DNA from: Phragmitibacter sp965284365
GTDB taxonomy: Bacteria > Verrucomicrobiota > Verrucomicrobiia > Verrucomicrobiales > Verrucomicrobiaceae
Direction of reading: 5' to 3'
Length of the DNA stretch: 64,000 nucleotides
NCBI GenBank assembly: GCA_965284365.1
Contig: OZ260079.1
Coordinates: 6,138,001 to 6,202,000 of the forward strand
Shown: piece after piece, positions 43,197-51,265 of the stretch
How positions within the stretch are numbered: the stretch's first letter is position 1
Layout of the letters: each line of letters opens with the position of its first letter
Translations under genes and position numbers: made by a program
Notes under the pieces: generated by a model
The model's input: only the letters and a program-made list of their open reading frames with translations
Database searches by the model: none
Told to the model about the DNA's origin: nothing

Positions 43197-44333
43197 GTGA
43201 AACCCCTCACTGTCATTCGTTACATCGTTTCGACGCTGGCCCTGGCTTTAGCGGCGTTCTGCGGCGTGCAGGTGCCGGGGGCTATCGACCGGCTGGTGAT
43301 GCGGGAAAATCTGCCGCCTTTGCAGAAATCGGATTCTTTCGGGGGCATGCTGGTTGTGATCGATCCGGGGCACGGGGGGCACGATGGCGGCGCGACTGCA
43401 AACCAAGGGCTCGAAAAAGCGCTCGCCTTGGAAATGGGCAAACGGCTCCGGGACTACCTCATCGATCAGGGGTTCAAGGTGATAATGACGCGGGACACGG
43501 ATGTCTTCGTGGAGCTGGAGGAACGCTGCGCCATCAGCAATCGCGCCCGGGCTGATCTTTTCGTCAGTCTGCATCTCAATGCCAATGCGGAGTCCTCTGA
43601 AACCGCCGGGGTGGAGACCTACTTCTGCTCGCGCAAGACGCTGGGCGATGTGGCCAGGCTGCGGCGTGAACGGAATCTCCCAGAAGGGGTGTCTCTGCAC
43701 GACCGGCGCAGCGAATGGCTGGCGAATCTTATCCATCAAAACGTCTGCCATTTCACAGGCGCGGCGGATCGGGGCGTGCGGGACAGCGGCTACTTGGTCG
43801 CGCGGCTCACGGAGAGTCCGGCTGTGCTGGTGGAGTGCGGGTATCTCACGAATGCGTCTGAATGCGGGCGGCTGCGGGACAAGAGCTATCAGCAAAAGCT
43901 CGCCATGGGTGTGGGTGAAGCGGTGGTGCGGTATGCCAGGGCTACATCCATGAACCCGCGGCGCGGCATTGAATACGAAGGCAATCCCACGCGTCCCGTG
44001 CTGCCGCTAACGCCCCAATCTCTCCCTCCTCCTGCTGGTGTGCTCAGCTCGGCGCCTGCTCCATCAGTTGCGAATCCGCTTCCCCTTCCCCACCCCGCTC
44101 CCACCGCCATCACTTCGGAGTTGGCCCCGGCATTGCTGCCGGCACTCGGTCAGATTGACAAAGACACACCCGGACCTGAGGACGTACCTTTGACATCACC
44201 GCCTGCGCCCACAGCTTCTCCACCGGCCAATCCTTCTGCGCCTGTGCCTGCTCTCGCTCCCGGTTCCGTGACGGCACCGTCGCCTGCTGCTTCACTTTCG
44301 GATTCGTCGAAACCTCGTCGCGAGGGACATTGA
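43197..44333 (+). CDS. N-acetylmuramoyl-L-alanine amidase (Amidase_3)
   Basis: About 378 residues from the GTG at 43197, chosen because it puts a signal/anchor helix (VIRYIVSTLALALAAFCGV) at the start. The Amidase_3 zinc ligands are present: H in IDPGHGGHDGG, E in GLEKALALEMGK, H in FVSLHLNAN, and the catalytic E in VLVECGYLTN. A Pro/Ala/Ser-rich tail of about 100 residues follows. It cleaves the bond between muramic acid and the stem peptide in the periplasm. Its divergent neighbour encodes a LysM wall-binding protein. Confidence 0.92.
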   Translation: MKPLTVIRYIVSTLALALAAFCGVQVPGAIDRLVMRENLPPLQKSDSFGGMLVVIDPGHGGHDGGATANQGLEKALALEMGKRLRDYLIDQGFKVIMTRDTDVFVELEERCAISNRARADLFVSLHLNANAESSETAGVETYFCSRKTLGDVARLRRERNLPEGVSLHDRRSEWLANLIHQNVCHFTGAADRGVRDSGYLVARLTESPAVLVECGYLTNASECGRLRDKSYQQKLAMGVGEAVVRYARATSMNPRRGIEYEGNPTRPVLPLTPQSLPPPAGVLSSAPAPSVANPLPLPHPAPTAITSELAPALLPALGQIDKDTPGPEDVPLTSPPAPTASPPANPSAPVPALAPGSVTAPSPAASLSDSSKPRREGH

Positions 44334-44446
44334 CCAAGGCGACCGCTTGCGGCACCAATGATGGGGGGAGCGCGATGTCTCGTTGCGGTTTGTCCCTTCC
44401 CCTCCCTTTTTAGTTACTATTTCTGTTCTGCCTTCTTCAACCCTCC

Positions 44447-45211
44447 ATGACGCGCGCTGAATCACCTCCCAGTCTCTGGCGCGTGTGGGCTTGGGCGCTG
44501 GTGTTGAGTCTTGCGGTAATGATGTGCATTTACGGCGTGCTGAGCCTGGTGCGTTACTCCTGGGAATGGGGTGTCATCTGGCAATGGCGCGGCTTGATTC
44601 TCAAAGGCTGGGGCATCACCATCGTCATCGCGTGTGGGGCGCTGGTGCTTTCCGTGGTCGTTGCGCTCATCCTCATGTTGGGGCAAAGGAGCCGCATCCT
44701 GCCGGTGCAAATGCTGGCACGTGGCACCACGGAGTTTCTGCGCGGCACGCCCCTGCTCGTGTGTCTGCTGCTGGGGTATTACGGTTTTGCCAATGCCCTG
44801 CGGATGGATAATGCCCTGCTCGTGGGCATGGTCATCCTGGCGTTATTTGAGGGGGCGTATCTCGCGGAGATTTTCCGGGGTGCCCTTGAGTCCATTGGCG
44901 CCACGCAATGGGAAGCGGCGCGTGCCGTGGGGTTCAGCACCAGGCAGCAGTGGAGATATGTGCTCATTCCGCAGGCGGTGCGCCGTGCGCTCCCGGGGAC
45001 AGCGGGTCAGATGGTTTCGCTGGTGAAGGACTCGTCGCTGCTCTCGGTGATCGGAGTTGAGGAACTGACGCAGATGATCCGTACGGCCAATGCCCAGGGG
45101 TCCACGGCGCTGGAGGGTTTCCTGCCGCTGGCAGTGCTTTATCTCGTGCTCACTATTCCGCTGTCATGGTGGAGCCGCCGCCTGGAGGAGCGATTCCGGT
45201 ATGATTCTTAA
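44447..45211 (+). CDS. Amino acid ABC transporter permease (HisM/GlnP family)
   Basis: 254 residues with about five membrane helices. The family EAA loop reads EAARAVGFSTRQQWRYVLIPQAVRRALPGTAGQM and the entry segment TEFLRGTPLLVCLLLGYYG. This is a polar amino acid uptake permease, homodimeric or paired with itself, energised by the ATPase encoded 59 bases downstream. No periplasmic binding-protein gene is in the neighbourhood. The substrate is probably a polar amino acid by family, and is not specified. Confidence 0.9.
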   Translation: MTRAESPPSLWRVWAWALVLSLAVMMCIYGVLSLVRYSWEWGVIWQWRGLILKGWGITIVIACGALVLSVVVALILMLGQRSRILPVQMLARGTTEFLRGTPLLVCLLLGYYGFANALRMDNALLVGMVILALFEGAYLAEIFRGALESIGATQWEAARAVGFSTRQQWRYVLIPQAVRRALPGTAGQMVSLVKDSSLLSVIGVEELTQMIRTANAQGSTALEGFLPLAVLYLVLTIPLSWWSRRLEERFRYDS

Positions 45212-45270
45212 AGTGTTGAATAGGGTAAAGTTTAACCGCGAAGACTGAGGGGGTTTTTGTTTTTAGTTTT

Positions 45271-46008
45271 ATGAACGTGTCCGTGCAGAACCTGGTGAAA
45301 CGCTATGGAGCTCATGCGGCGCTTGATGGTGCGGAGTTTTCTGTGCCGGATGGTGTTCGCAGCGTAGCTCTGTTGGGTCCATCGGGCGGCGGGAAGTCCA
45401 CGCTACTGCGCGTGCTAGGCTCGCTCCTGCCGCCCGATGAAGGAACGGTCGTGGTGGACGGCCATAGCTTGGCATGGGGGGCGGCCGATGTGCTGCGTCA
45501 GCGGCGCGGCAACGGCTTTGTCTTCCAGAGTTTTAATCTCTTTCCGCATCTGACCGTGCTGGAGAATGTCGCGCTGCCCCTGCGAGCCGTGCATGGATAC
45601 GAGCCGGAAAAGGCGCGTACTCATGCGCTGGATGTGCTAAAGCAATTCGGGCTGGCGAGTCATGAGCACAAGCAACCCGCTGGCCTCTCTGGTGGTCAGC
45701 AGCAGCGTGTTGCTTTGGCCCGGGCCATTGCGCCGCAGCCGAGGCTGCTTCTTCTGGATGAACCCACTTCTGCGCTGGATCCGGTCATGACCAAAGAGGT
45801 GCTGGAGATCATTCAAGCTCTTGTGGAAGGCGGCCAGCAGATCGTGCTTTCCACGCATGAGGTTGCTTTCGCGCGACAAGTGGCTGAGTGGGTCGTCTTT
45901 CTGGAAGCCGGCCGTGTGACGGAGTCACTTCCTGCGTCCGCGTTTTTCGAAAGACCCGAAAGCCCCGCGGCGCAGGCGTATTTGCAGGCGCTGTCGAAGT
46001 ATCATTAG
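45271..46008 (+). CDS. Amino acid ABC transporter ATP-binding protein (GlnQ family)
   Basis: 245 residues with the full ATPase set: Walker A LGPSGGGKSTLLR near residue 37, Q-loop VFQSFNLFPHLTVLENV, signature LSGGQQQRVALARAI, Walker B LLLLDEPTSALDP and H-loop STHEVAFA. The D-P motif (SALDPVMTKEVL) is typical of polar amino acid importers. It is the energy unit for the permease encoded upstream on the same strand. Confidence 0.92.
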   Translation: MNVSVQNLVKRYGAHAALDGAEFSVPDGVRSVALLGPSGGGKSTLLRVLGSLLPPDEGTVVVDGHSLAWGAADVLRQRRGNGFVFQSFNLFPHLTVLENVALPLRAVHGYEPEKARTHALDVLKQFGLASHEHKQPAGLSGGQQQRVALARAIAPQPRLLLLDEPTSALDPVMTKEVLEIIQALVEGGQQIVLSTHEVAFARQVAEWVVFLEAGRVTESLPASAFFERPESPAAQAYLQALSKYH

Positions 46009-46080
46009 ATTAGATCCGGCTCGAACCGTGCGAGCCCAGCGGCTGTTACCAGCATCGGTTTGTCAGTTGTGTTTGGCTGA

Positions 46081-46482
46081 TCAGGGATTTAGCAATAACA
46101 AAGAAATATGCTTGGAATACTGCTGAAAATCCGGGTCAGTCGTCAGAATGTGAAAATTGCGGCGCGTAGCATACGCGCAGATCAAAAGGTCTACTGGGCT
46201 GCCACGAACCCCTCCAGTCATACACGTGTTGTAATGTTCCGCGGCGACTTCATGGTCCTCCACATCTAGTGGAGACTCTGGAAATGCCCGAAGTTGCCTC
46301 CGTAAGCGATCAAACTGCTCAGAAGAGCGGATGCCTGATAACAACTCTTGCCGAACCGGTCCAAGCAAAACGACTCTCCCATCCTGAATAAGGTCTCTCA
46401 GAAGGTCCACATAAGTCGACGGAACCACCACTCTCCTGCGTAACGCCAAAGACCAGACGGAAGTATCGACGACAACCCTCAT
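46081..46482 (-). CDS. vapC: VapC-type PIN-domain toxin
   Basis: 133 residues. PIN acidic residues are visible: D6 or D7 in MRVVVDTSVW, E in GPVRQELLSG, D in SPVDLLICAYA and the final D in ILTTDPDF. VapC toxins are Mg-dependent ribonucleases that cut specific RNAs, often tRNA. The ATG overlaps the stop of the upstream antitoxin gene by four bases, the standard vapBC order. Confidence 0.9.
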   Translation of the reverse strand: MRVVVDTSVWSLALRRRVVVPSTYVDLLRDLIQDGRVVLLGPVRQELLSGIRSSEQFDRLRRQLRAFPESPLDVEDHEVAAEHYNTCMTGGVRGSPVDLLICAYATRRNFHILTTDPDFQQYSKHISLLLLNP

Positions 46483-46679
46483 TTGCGGCGTCTGGCAGCT
46501 TTATAATCGTAGTTCTCATCGTAATCGATTTGACCGAACAATTCGAAAACCTCCAGCTGCTTTCGCCGCTGCACGTATTCACGCAGAGCATCTTCCACAG
46601 TTGCCCGCTTGGAAGAATGTTTGCCGAGCTTTTGAGCCTCAGAGATCAATTCCTCGTCCAATTGCAGATTGGTGGCCAT
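46479..46679 (-). CDS. vapB: VapB-type antitoxin
   Basis: About 66 residues from the Met at 46679 (MATNLQLDEELISEAQKLGKHSSKRATVEDALREYVQRRKQLEVFELFGQIDYDENYDYK); a start at 46697 is also in frame. It is a ribbon-helix-helix type DNA-binding N-terminus (NLQLDEELISEAQKLG) with an acidic and aromatic tail that would block the PIN active site. The gene is first in the vapBC pair and overlaps vapC by four bases. It presumably represses its own promoter. Confidence 0.88.
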   Translation of the reverse strand: MATNLQLDEELISEAQKLGKHSSKRATVEDALREYVQRRKQLEVFELFGQIDYDENYDYKAARRRK

Positions 46680-46759
46680 GTGCGTACCTTTGCACAATCA
46701 AATGTGCAACGCAATACAAACCTGGAGGTAACCAAGCTGCCTTAACGTTGATAGTAGGC

Positions 46760-47182
46760 TCAGCTCCTGGGTTGAGCGCACAGAAAATGAACCAGATCAC
46801 CGACGGTGTGGACGCGGCCGTAGAAGGGATTTTGTTCGCAGCCGTCGAGACTGCGTCCGCTGCGGTCGGCCAGGTCCACTACGAGATACTCGAGGTCTTC
46901 GGGATCAATCTCAAGGGTGTCTGTGCAGCCGTCGCTGGCGCGGATGGGGACTGCGAGATTAGGGACAGCGATCTCAGATTGCATCGCCTCATACACAAGT
47001 CGAATCACAGAGGTGTCGAGTTGGCGATACGGCAAGCTGCGGGCGAACTGGCAGATGGATTCACCATCGCGTTCCGCCGCAAGCGCTCGCATCCGACGGC
47101 GATGCCTACGAGTCTGGATAACCGTGACGACGACGAAAAACGCGATAAAGACTGCAATGAAAATTAGAGCGGGCAGGCTCAT
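46760..47182 (-). CDS. Membrane-anchored hypothetical protein
   Basis: 140 residues: one N-terminal membrane helix (about 4-22) followed by a basic stretch (TRRHRRRMRALAAERDG) and a small acidic soluble domain (SICQFARSLPYRQLDTSVIRLVYEAM... LEIDPEDLEYLVVDLADRSGRSL). The sequence FARSLPYRQLDTSVIRLVYEAM recurs in short hypothetical proteins of this lineage, as I recall. No function is assigned. It is in the minus-strand accessory run. Confidence 0.6.
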   Translation of the reverse strand: MSLPALIFIAVFIAFFVVVTVIQTRRHRRRMRALAAERDGESICQFARSLPYRQLDTSVIRLVYEAMQSEIAVPNLAVPIRASDGCTDTLEIDPEDLEYLVVDLADRSGRSLDGCEQNPFYGRVHTVGDLVHFLCAQPRS

Positions 47183-47299
47183 GAGGTGGCCTTCTGAAGC
47201 ATTGGTTCACAGCACGCACTCGGCAAAGTGTAACGCTCGCAAATCGAAGGACGCAAGCCAAAAGCCACCTTGGCGCTCGGCGAATCCTGCATCGCACGA

Positions 47300-47785
47300 T
47301 CAGGCCACACCATTGAATTGGAGCAAGGATGCAGCTTCCAGTTCGCCGCATTCAATTGCGGTGTCATGTGGCGTTTGACCGTTGTCGTTGATCATTTTGG
47401 GATCCGCGCCATACAAAAGAAGTAAGCGGATGCAATCAAGGAGTCCATAAGCGGCCGCAGTATGTAAAACCGTGCAGCCACCATCTGAAAGGCATCGGTG
47501 GTGAACATCCGCGCAACGAAGCAGCAAAAGCTCAACGGTATCGAGATGCGCCTCGCCAACAGCCTGCTTGAGCGGAGTAAAACCTCCGGAGTCCGCAAAG
47601 TTGACGTCTGCACCGGCATCGAGGAGGAACCCCGCGATCTCAGTATGTCCCTCCTGTGCCGCCCAGAACAAAGGTGTCCACCCGTCGGTAACGAAGTCGA
47701 CTGCGGCACCGCGTTGAAAGGCATCAAGCGCGCCATCCAAATCTCCGTGTTTGGCTGCGTCAATGAGCTCAAGATCGGGTGTCAT
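47300..47785 (-). CDS. Ankyrin repeat protein
   Basis: 161 residues with four or five ankyrin repeats: ELIDAAKHGDLDGALDAFQRGAAV, GWTPLFWAAQEGHTEIAGFLLDAGADVNF, GFTPLKQAVGEAHLDTVELLLLRCADV, GCTVLHTAAAYGLLDCIRLLLLYGADP and GQTPHDTAIECGELEAASLL. It is cytoplasmic, with no signal. Ankyrin repeats mediate protein binding; the partner is unknown. It belongs to the accessory cluster. Confidence 0.87.
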   Translation of the reverse strand: MTPDLELIDAAKHGDLDGALDAFQRGAAVDFVTDGWTPLFWAAQEGHTEIAGFLLDAGADVNFADSGGFTPLKQAVGEAHLDTVELLLLRCADVHHRCLSDGGCTVLHTAAAYGLLDCIRLLLLYGADPKMINDNGQTPHDTAIECGELEAASLLQFNGVA

Positions 47786-47835
47786 CGGTTGAGTCGTCTA
47801 AGGATGGCCACTCGCATCACGGCGACCAAAATGCG

Positions 47836-48264
47836 TTATTGCTGCTCATGGTTATTCGCTTGGCGTTGTTCATTGCGGTCATGCGTCGTCACCAATTCAA
47901 AATGGCACCCAATGATAAGCGTCTCGTCTGTTAGGTCCTCGTCGGACCAGCTAATGCGATGTCCTCTCCGAAAATCCTCGGCACTCTTGCAGGCCTCGCC
48001 CCGCCAAAGCTTCTCTGGTATGGAGCCGAAGGTCGTTTCGTAAACATCCGTGATGCGAATATGACAGCGAAGTGTGCCGCGACGATCGTGAACTTCAACA
48101 ATATCTCCGGCCACATATCCTCCATCGTCGCAATCGCCGATAGGAACGTTCCAATACCTGGCAAGATCGGCGGTGGCTGTTTTATAACCGTCGAGGACCT
48201 GATGCAGCAGGTGATCATCCTCCAGATCGAGACCCCAGAATTGGATTCGTTTCAGGCGCTGCAT
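47836..48264 (-). CDS. ASCH domain protein
   Basis: 142 residues with the ASCH pattern: an opening FWGLDLEDDHLLHQVLDGYKTATADL (the K-T-x-T region), then the beta-barrel core VAGDIVEVHDRRGTLRCHIRITDVYETTFGSIPEKLWRGE, ending HRISWSDEDLTDETLIIGCHFELV. ASCH proteins bind RNA or nucleoside-like ligands, and YqfB-type members are amidohydrolases of modified cytidine. The specific activity cannot be read here. The polar Gln/Asn tail is not part of the domain. Confidence 0.82.
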   Translation of the reverse strand: MQRLKRIQFWGLDLEDDHLLHQVLDGYKTATADLARYWNVPIGDCDDGGYVAGDIVEVHDRRGTLRCHIRITDVYETTFGSIPEKLWRGEACKSAEDFRRGHRISWSDEDLTDETLIIGCHFELVTTHDRNEQRQANNHEQQ

Positions 48265-48453
48265 AGCGGTGCGTTGGCGTTGTTGGACATTCTATGCGAT
48301 ACTACTGACGGGATCTACTACGTCTCATTGTTAACCATCACGATCAGGTTCGTTGGAGTCGAGCTACTGAAGAAACTTCGGCTATCAACTCATCGTCTAT
48401 TCGAAGTTTGGTTGTCATTTCCTATGCGGTGGCGGGCGCACTCATCGTGAACT

Positions 48454-48765
48454 TCAATCCGGGGCTTGGAAGGGGAATGCAAGGCATGACATACAAGCTG
48501 CGAAGCCGGCCACGGCGAGATTTAGAAACACCGAAATCCACCACATGGGCCAAGTTCTTGGGGGCAGCGCAAGTTGCACTACCACGATACAAAAACTAAG
48601 GGCAAGGATCCAAGGCGATACCCATATCACGGGGCGAAGTAAGTACCGCTCCCCGAAAATCGGAAACAAAACATAGAGGCAAAACGCGGCCCCGTAAACG
48701 AGGGGCACAACAAAGAATGCCACGGTGGGAATCCGCGCAAGAAATGATGGCTGATTCTCTGTCAT
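48454..48765 (-). CDS. Small three-helix membrane protein
   Basis: 103 residues with three membrane helices (about 12-33, 42-64 and 72-97) and almost no soluble part. No family is recognised. It is 12 bases after the zinc-ribbon gene on the same strand, so co-transcription is likely. Confidence 0.55.
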   Translation of the reverse strand: MTENQPSFLARIPTVAFFVVPLVYGAAFCLYVLFPIFGERYLLRPVIWVSPWILALSFCIVVVQLALPPRTWPMWWISVFLNLAVAGFAACMSCLAFPFQAPD

Positions 48766-48777
48766 CGCGAGCGTTAT

Positions 48778-49509
48778 TTACTTATTCGCCGAACCTAATT
48801 GTTCGCCCCTGATTCGGTTATAGTAATCCTGGCGCACTTCAGGGTCCATCATGATTTTATACTCGAATGAGCCACATCGAGCGCAAGTGTTCCACGAGGC
48901 AGGGCGCGGCCGAACCCATGGAATAAGCGCCCTGAACTTGTCCTTAAGGGTCTTATGTCGGCTTTTAGATTCTCCGATGTGTCCACACCGCTCGCACCGG
49001 ATGAATCGCATGAAACCGGTGGGCAAATCAAGCAGGGCAGCCTGAGTGAACAGGTCGAATTCTCTCCGCAGAGCTATTTCCAGATCTTTGAGATCTTCCG
49101 GTGGATAAAAACAACCTTCATATCCACTTCCACGCATTGAGATCTCTTCTTCTATATCGTAGAATACCGAAAGCAATGGGTCCGCATAATCAGAACTCTT
49201 GTACAACCTCGCCAAGGTGTAAAATGCCGTTTCGGCGGAGATGTCACCGCGTTCGTACGAACGTCGTACTAAACCAAGAGATTGCCTCGGCGCGTCTGCG
49301 GCACGCGGGCAATCGACGTCCAACTCCTGGCATGTCTTGAGGAAGTAGCCCTCTACCTCACCGGTTTCTGTTTTCGGATCTAACCCCGCCAGAATCCTTA
49401 GGCTCGGAGAATCCAACCCATCGGAGAGGCGTTCGACCGCCCAATCCACGTATTGATCTGCGAAGGCAGATCCGAGAGATCGTTTCAACAGCAGGAGGTC
49501 GGTCTGCAT
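48778..49509 (-). CDS. Hypothetical protein with C-terminal zinc ribbon
   Basis: 243 residues. A helical N-terminal domain (about 1-160) includes ADQYVDWAVERLSDGLDSPSLRILAGL, a pattern that resembles small domains found in polymorphic-toxin immunity proteins. A C-terminal zinc ribbon follows with two CxxC pairs (CERCGHIG and CARCGSFE). The protein could bind nucleic acid or another protein through the ribbon. I cannot name the family. It lies between genes of unknown function in the minus-strand cluster. Confidence 0.55.
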   Translation of the reverse strand: MQTDLLLLKRSLGSAFADQYVDWAVERLSDGLDSPSLRILAGLDPKTETGEVEGYFLKTCQELDVDCPRAADAPRQSLGLVRRSYERGDISAETAFYTLARLYKSSDYADPLLSVFYDIEEEISMRGSGYEGCFYPPEDLKDLEIALRREFDLFTQAALLDLPTGFMRFIRCERCGHIGESKSRHKTLKDKFRALIPWVRPRPASWNTCARCGSFEYKIMMDPEVRQDYYNRIRGEQLGSANK

Positions 49510-49542
49510 TTATCCAGTTATCGCCATGGTAGCAAAGTCACC

Positions 49543-50070
49543 TTAACGCGTGAGTTCATAGAACTTTCCACCCTTGAAAACGATATGAAAATCGTGCTCT
49601 GCATCGAACGACACACTGAAGCTGAGCGTCACCTCGGCTATCTGGCTTTTGTCAAACCGGTCCGGCTCATTGATAGCTGCCGTATCATCGTTCTTGGGCC
49701 GCAGAAAGGACCAAACTTCAGCCGGTGTATGAATCTCCCGCAACATTGAGGGCGTTATTCCGTGGGCAGGATCACTGGCGTATTCTAGGTATTCTGTATG
49801 CGTAATGGTGATGTAATCTTCGAAGAAGCGACGCTCCACCTCGGCGCGAAAGTCGTCGCCGGATTGGACAAGGTTGGCGGCACCGGAAATTGCAATGTCC
49901 GAGGGATTCTCAGGACTGGTCCAAATCGTGATCTGGGATGAAAAAAGGAAGCGATCCGATCGGAGCTCCGGAGTCCTCAGGTAAGGCTGCGCTCCTTTGA
50001 CAAAGAAGGCATCCATGGGCCCTAGCACAGGGTGGTTAAGAAACTGTTTCCGGATATCAGGCTTCATCAC
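49543..50070 (-). CDS. Hypothetical soluble protein
   Basis: 175 residues, no signal or membrane segment, probably a mixed alpha/beta fold. The opening HPVLGPMDAFFVKGAQPYLRTPEL and the end DAEHDFHIVFKGGKFYELTR vaguely recall small immunity-like domains, but no family can be named. It is 33 bases upstream of the zinc-ribbon gene, on the same strand. Confidence 0.5.
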   Translation of the reverse strand: MMKPDIRKQFLNHPVLGPMDAFFVKGAQPYLRTPELRSDRFLFSSQITIWTSPENPSDIAISGAANLVQSGDDFRAEVERRFFEDYITITHTEYLEYASDPAHGITPSMLREIHTPAEVWSFLRPKNDDTAAINEPDRFDKSQIAEVTLSFSVSFDAEHDFHIVFKGGKFYELTR

Positions 50071-50167
50071 TGCGGAGCGGCATCATCCATCCTGCCGTCG
50101 GCGTTGTCGAGCCGATGTGGGCTAAATTGACCCGACAGCAACTCTCTTGCCTTCCCCCACCCCACTC

Positions 50168-50449
50168 TCAATACAAAATATACACCACCAAATCACAGAT
50201 GGTCTTCGACACCTCTCGGGCGCTGTCCACGCCTTCACTGATAGGATGGCGGTTGTTCTTGGAATCAAAGATGGCCTTGGCGATGTTCCAAGGCACCATA
50301 AAGAGGCAGAAGAAAACAACGAGGGTCCTGTAAAGCACAAACTCGATCGCCTGCGCCACAACTAGATACATGGACTTCCATGGCTCGCTGTGGGGAGGAT
50401 AGGGATCCCCCGCCTGGCGATGAGGATTCGACTCAGATCTGATTTTCAT
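50168..50449 (-). CDS. Small membrane protein
   Basis: 93 residues with one or two membrane helices (about 28-60) and a conserved-looking amphipathic end (SREVSKTICDLVVYILY-like). No family is recognised. It follows the 65-codon single-helix gene by seven bases, so the two form a small operon. Confidence 0.5.
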   Translation of the reverse strand: MKIRSESNPHRQAGDPYPPHSEPWKSMYLVVAQAIEFVLYRTLVVFFCLFMVPWNIAKAIFDSKNNRHPISEGVDSAREVSKTICDLVVYILY

Positions 50450-50456
50450 CAGGTGC

Positions 50457-50654
50457 TCAGCTGTGGAACCAAATCCGGTAAACGAGAAACCCGATCAGCA
50501 CGAACAACGTGGTGATGAGACTGCCTGCAACCCATCTCATGAAAGTGTCATGAGTGTTCTTCGCTTCTCCCCAGACATGATGAATCCGCTTTACACGCTC
50601 GGCCTCGAGATCGGGAGGCGGGCCAATGGAAGACAGGTCGGTGTTGGTGTTCAT
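50457..50654 (-). CDS. Small single-helix membrane protein
   Basis: 65 residues: a polar N-terminus rich in charged residues, then one C-terminal membrane helix (WVAGSLITTLFVLIGFLVYRIWF). It is a tail-anchored type. It is the first gene of the small two-gene unit. The 157-base AT-rich space upstream of it is the probable promoter. Confidence 0.5.
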   Translation of the reverse strand: MNTNTDLSSIGPPPDLEAERVKRIHHVWGEAKNTHDTFMRWVAGSLITTLFVLIGFLVYRIWFHS

Positions 50655-50811
50655 GTGAGGTGAATGGGTGCGTCTAAAACATATATTTTAAACGATATAA
50701 ATTTACAACCGCAATCATTCTAAACCTTGAGTCGCAATTGAGATAAGTGATTTGCTTATATCAAATCTAAGTATCGCTAGCGCCTCGAAAATCCTACGCG
50801 CGTTAACGTGT

Positions 50812-51243
50812 TCAGCTTGGCCAAACTACCTGCAAAATCGCATTTTGTTGCAAATGCATTAAATCCCGCTCTGTAGGATCGCGATCATCCCACCCAGCGA
50901 GATGCAGAAGTCCATGAATGATGTAAAGAGCGACCTCCCTTTCGTAGGGATGACTAAAGGATTCCCCTTGGCGGGCGGCTGTATCAAGGCTGATGAGAAT
51001 CTCCCCGTGATGAAACGTGATCACATCCGTGGCCGTGGGGTCATCCATGAATTCGCCATGAACCGTGGCGATCTCCTCATCTGAGAGAAAGGTGATCTCG
51101 ATCTCCTCCAGATGGGCGAGTGGGGCCGTTATATCACGCAACGCGGCCAGGCAATGCGGCAGGGCCTTCGTGGCGACCGAGCGCCAGCGAGGCATGCGCA
51201 GTTCCCGGTTTGGGCAGCGGTTATGCAGACTGAGCCGGGGCAT
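50812..51243 (-). CDS. ybeY: Endoribonuclease YbeY (rRNA maturation)
   Basis: About 143 residues from the Met at 51243; the frame is open further but overlaps the upstream gene. The family core is clear: ITFLSDEEIATVHGEFMDDPTATDVITF and the zinc site HGLLHLAGWDD. The usual third histidine of HGxLHLxGxDH is replaced by Asp here, a variant also known from other phyla. YbeY processes 16S rRNA ends and assists ribosome quality control. It follows the HD-hydrolase gene by 22 bases, and the phoH-HD-ybeY order is widely conserved. Confidence 0.9.
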   Translation of the reverse strand: MPRLSLHNRCPNRELRMPRWRSVATKALPHCLAALRDITAPLAHLEEIEITFLSDEEIATVHGEFMDDPTATDVITFHHGEILISLDTAARQGESFSHPYEREVALYIIHGLLHLAGWDDRDPTERDLMHLQQNAILQVVWPS

Positions 51244-51265
51244 GACCGCTGACGGCGAAGCGAGA

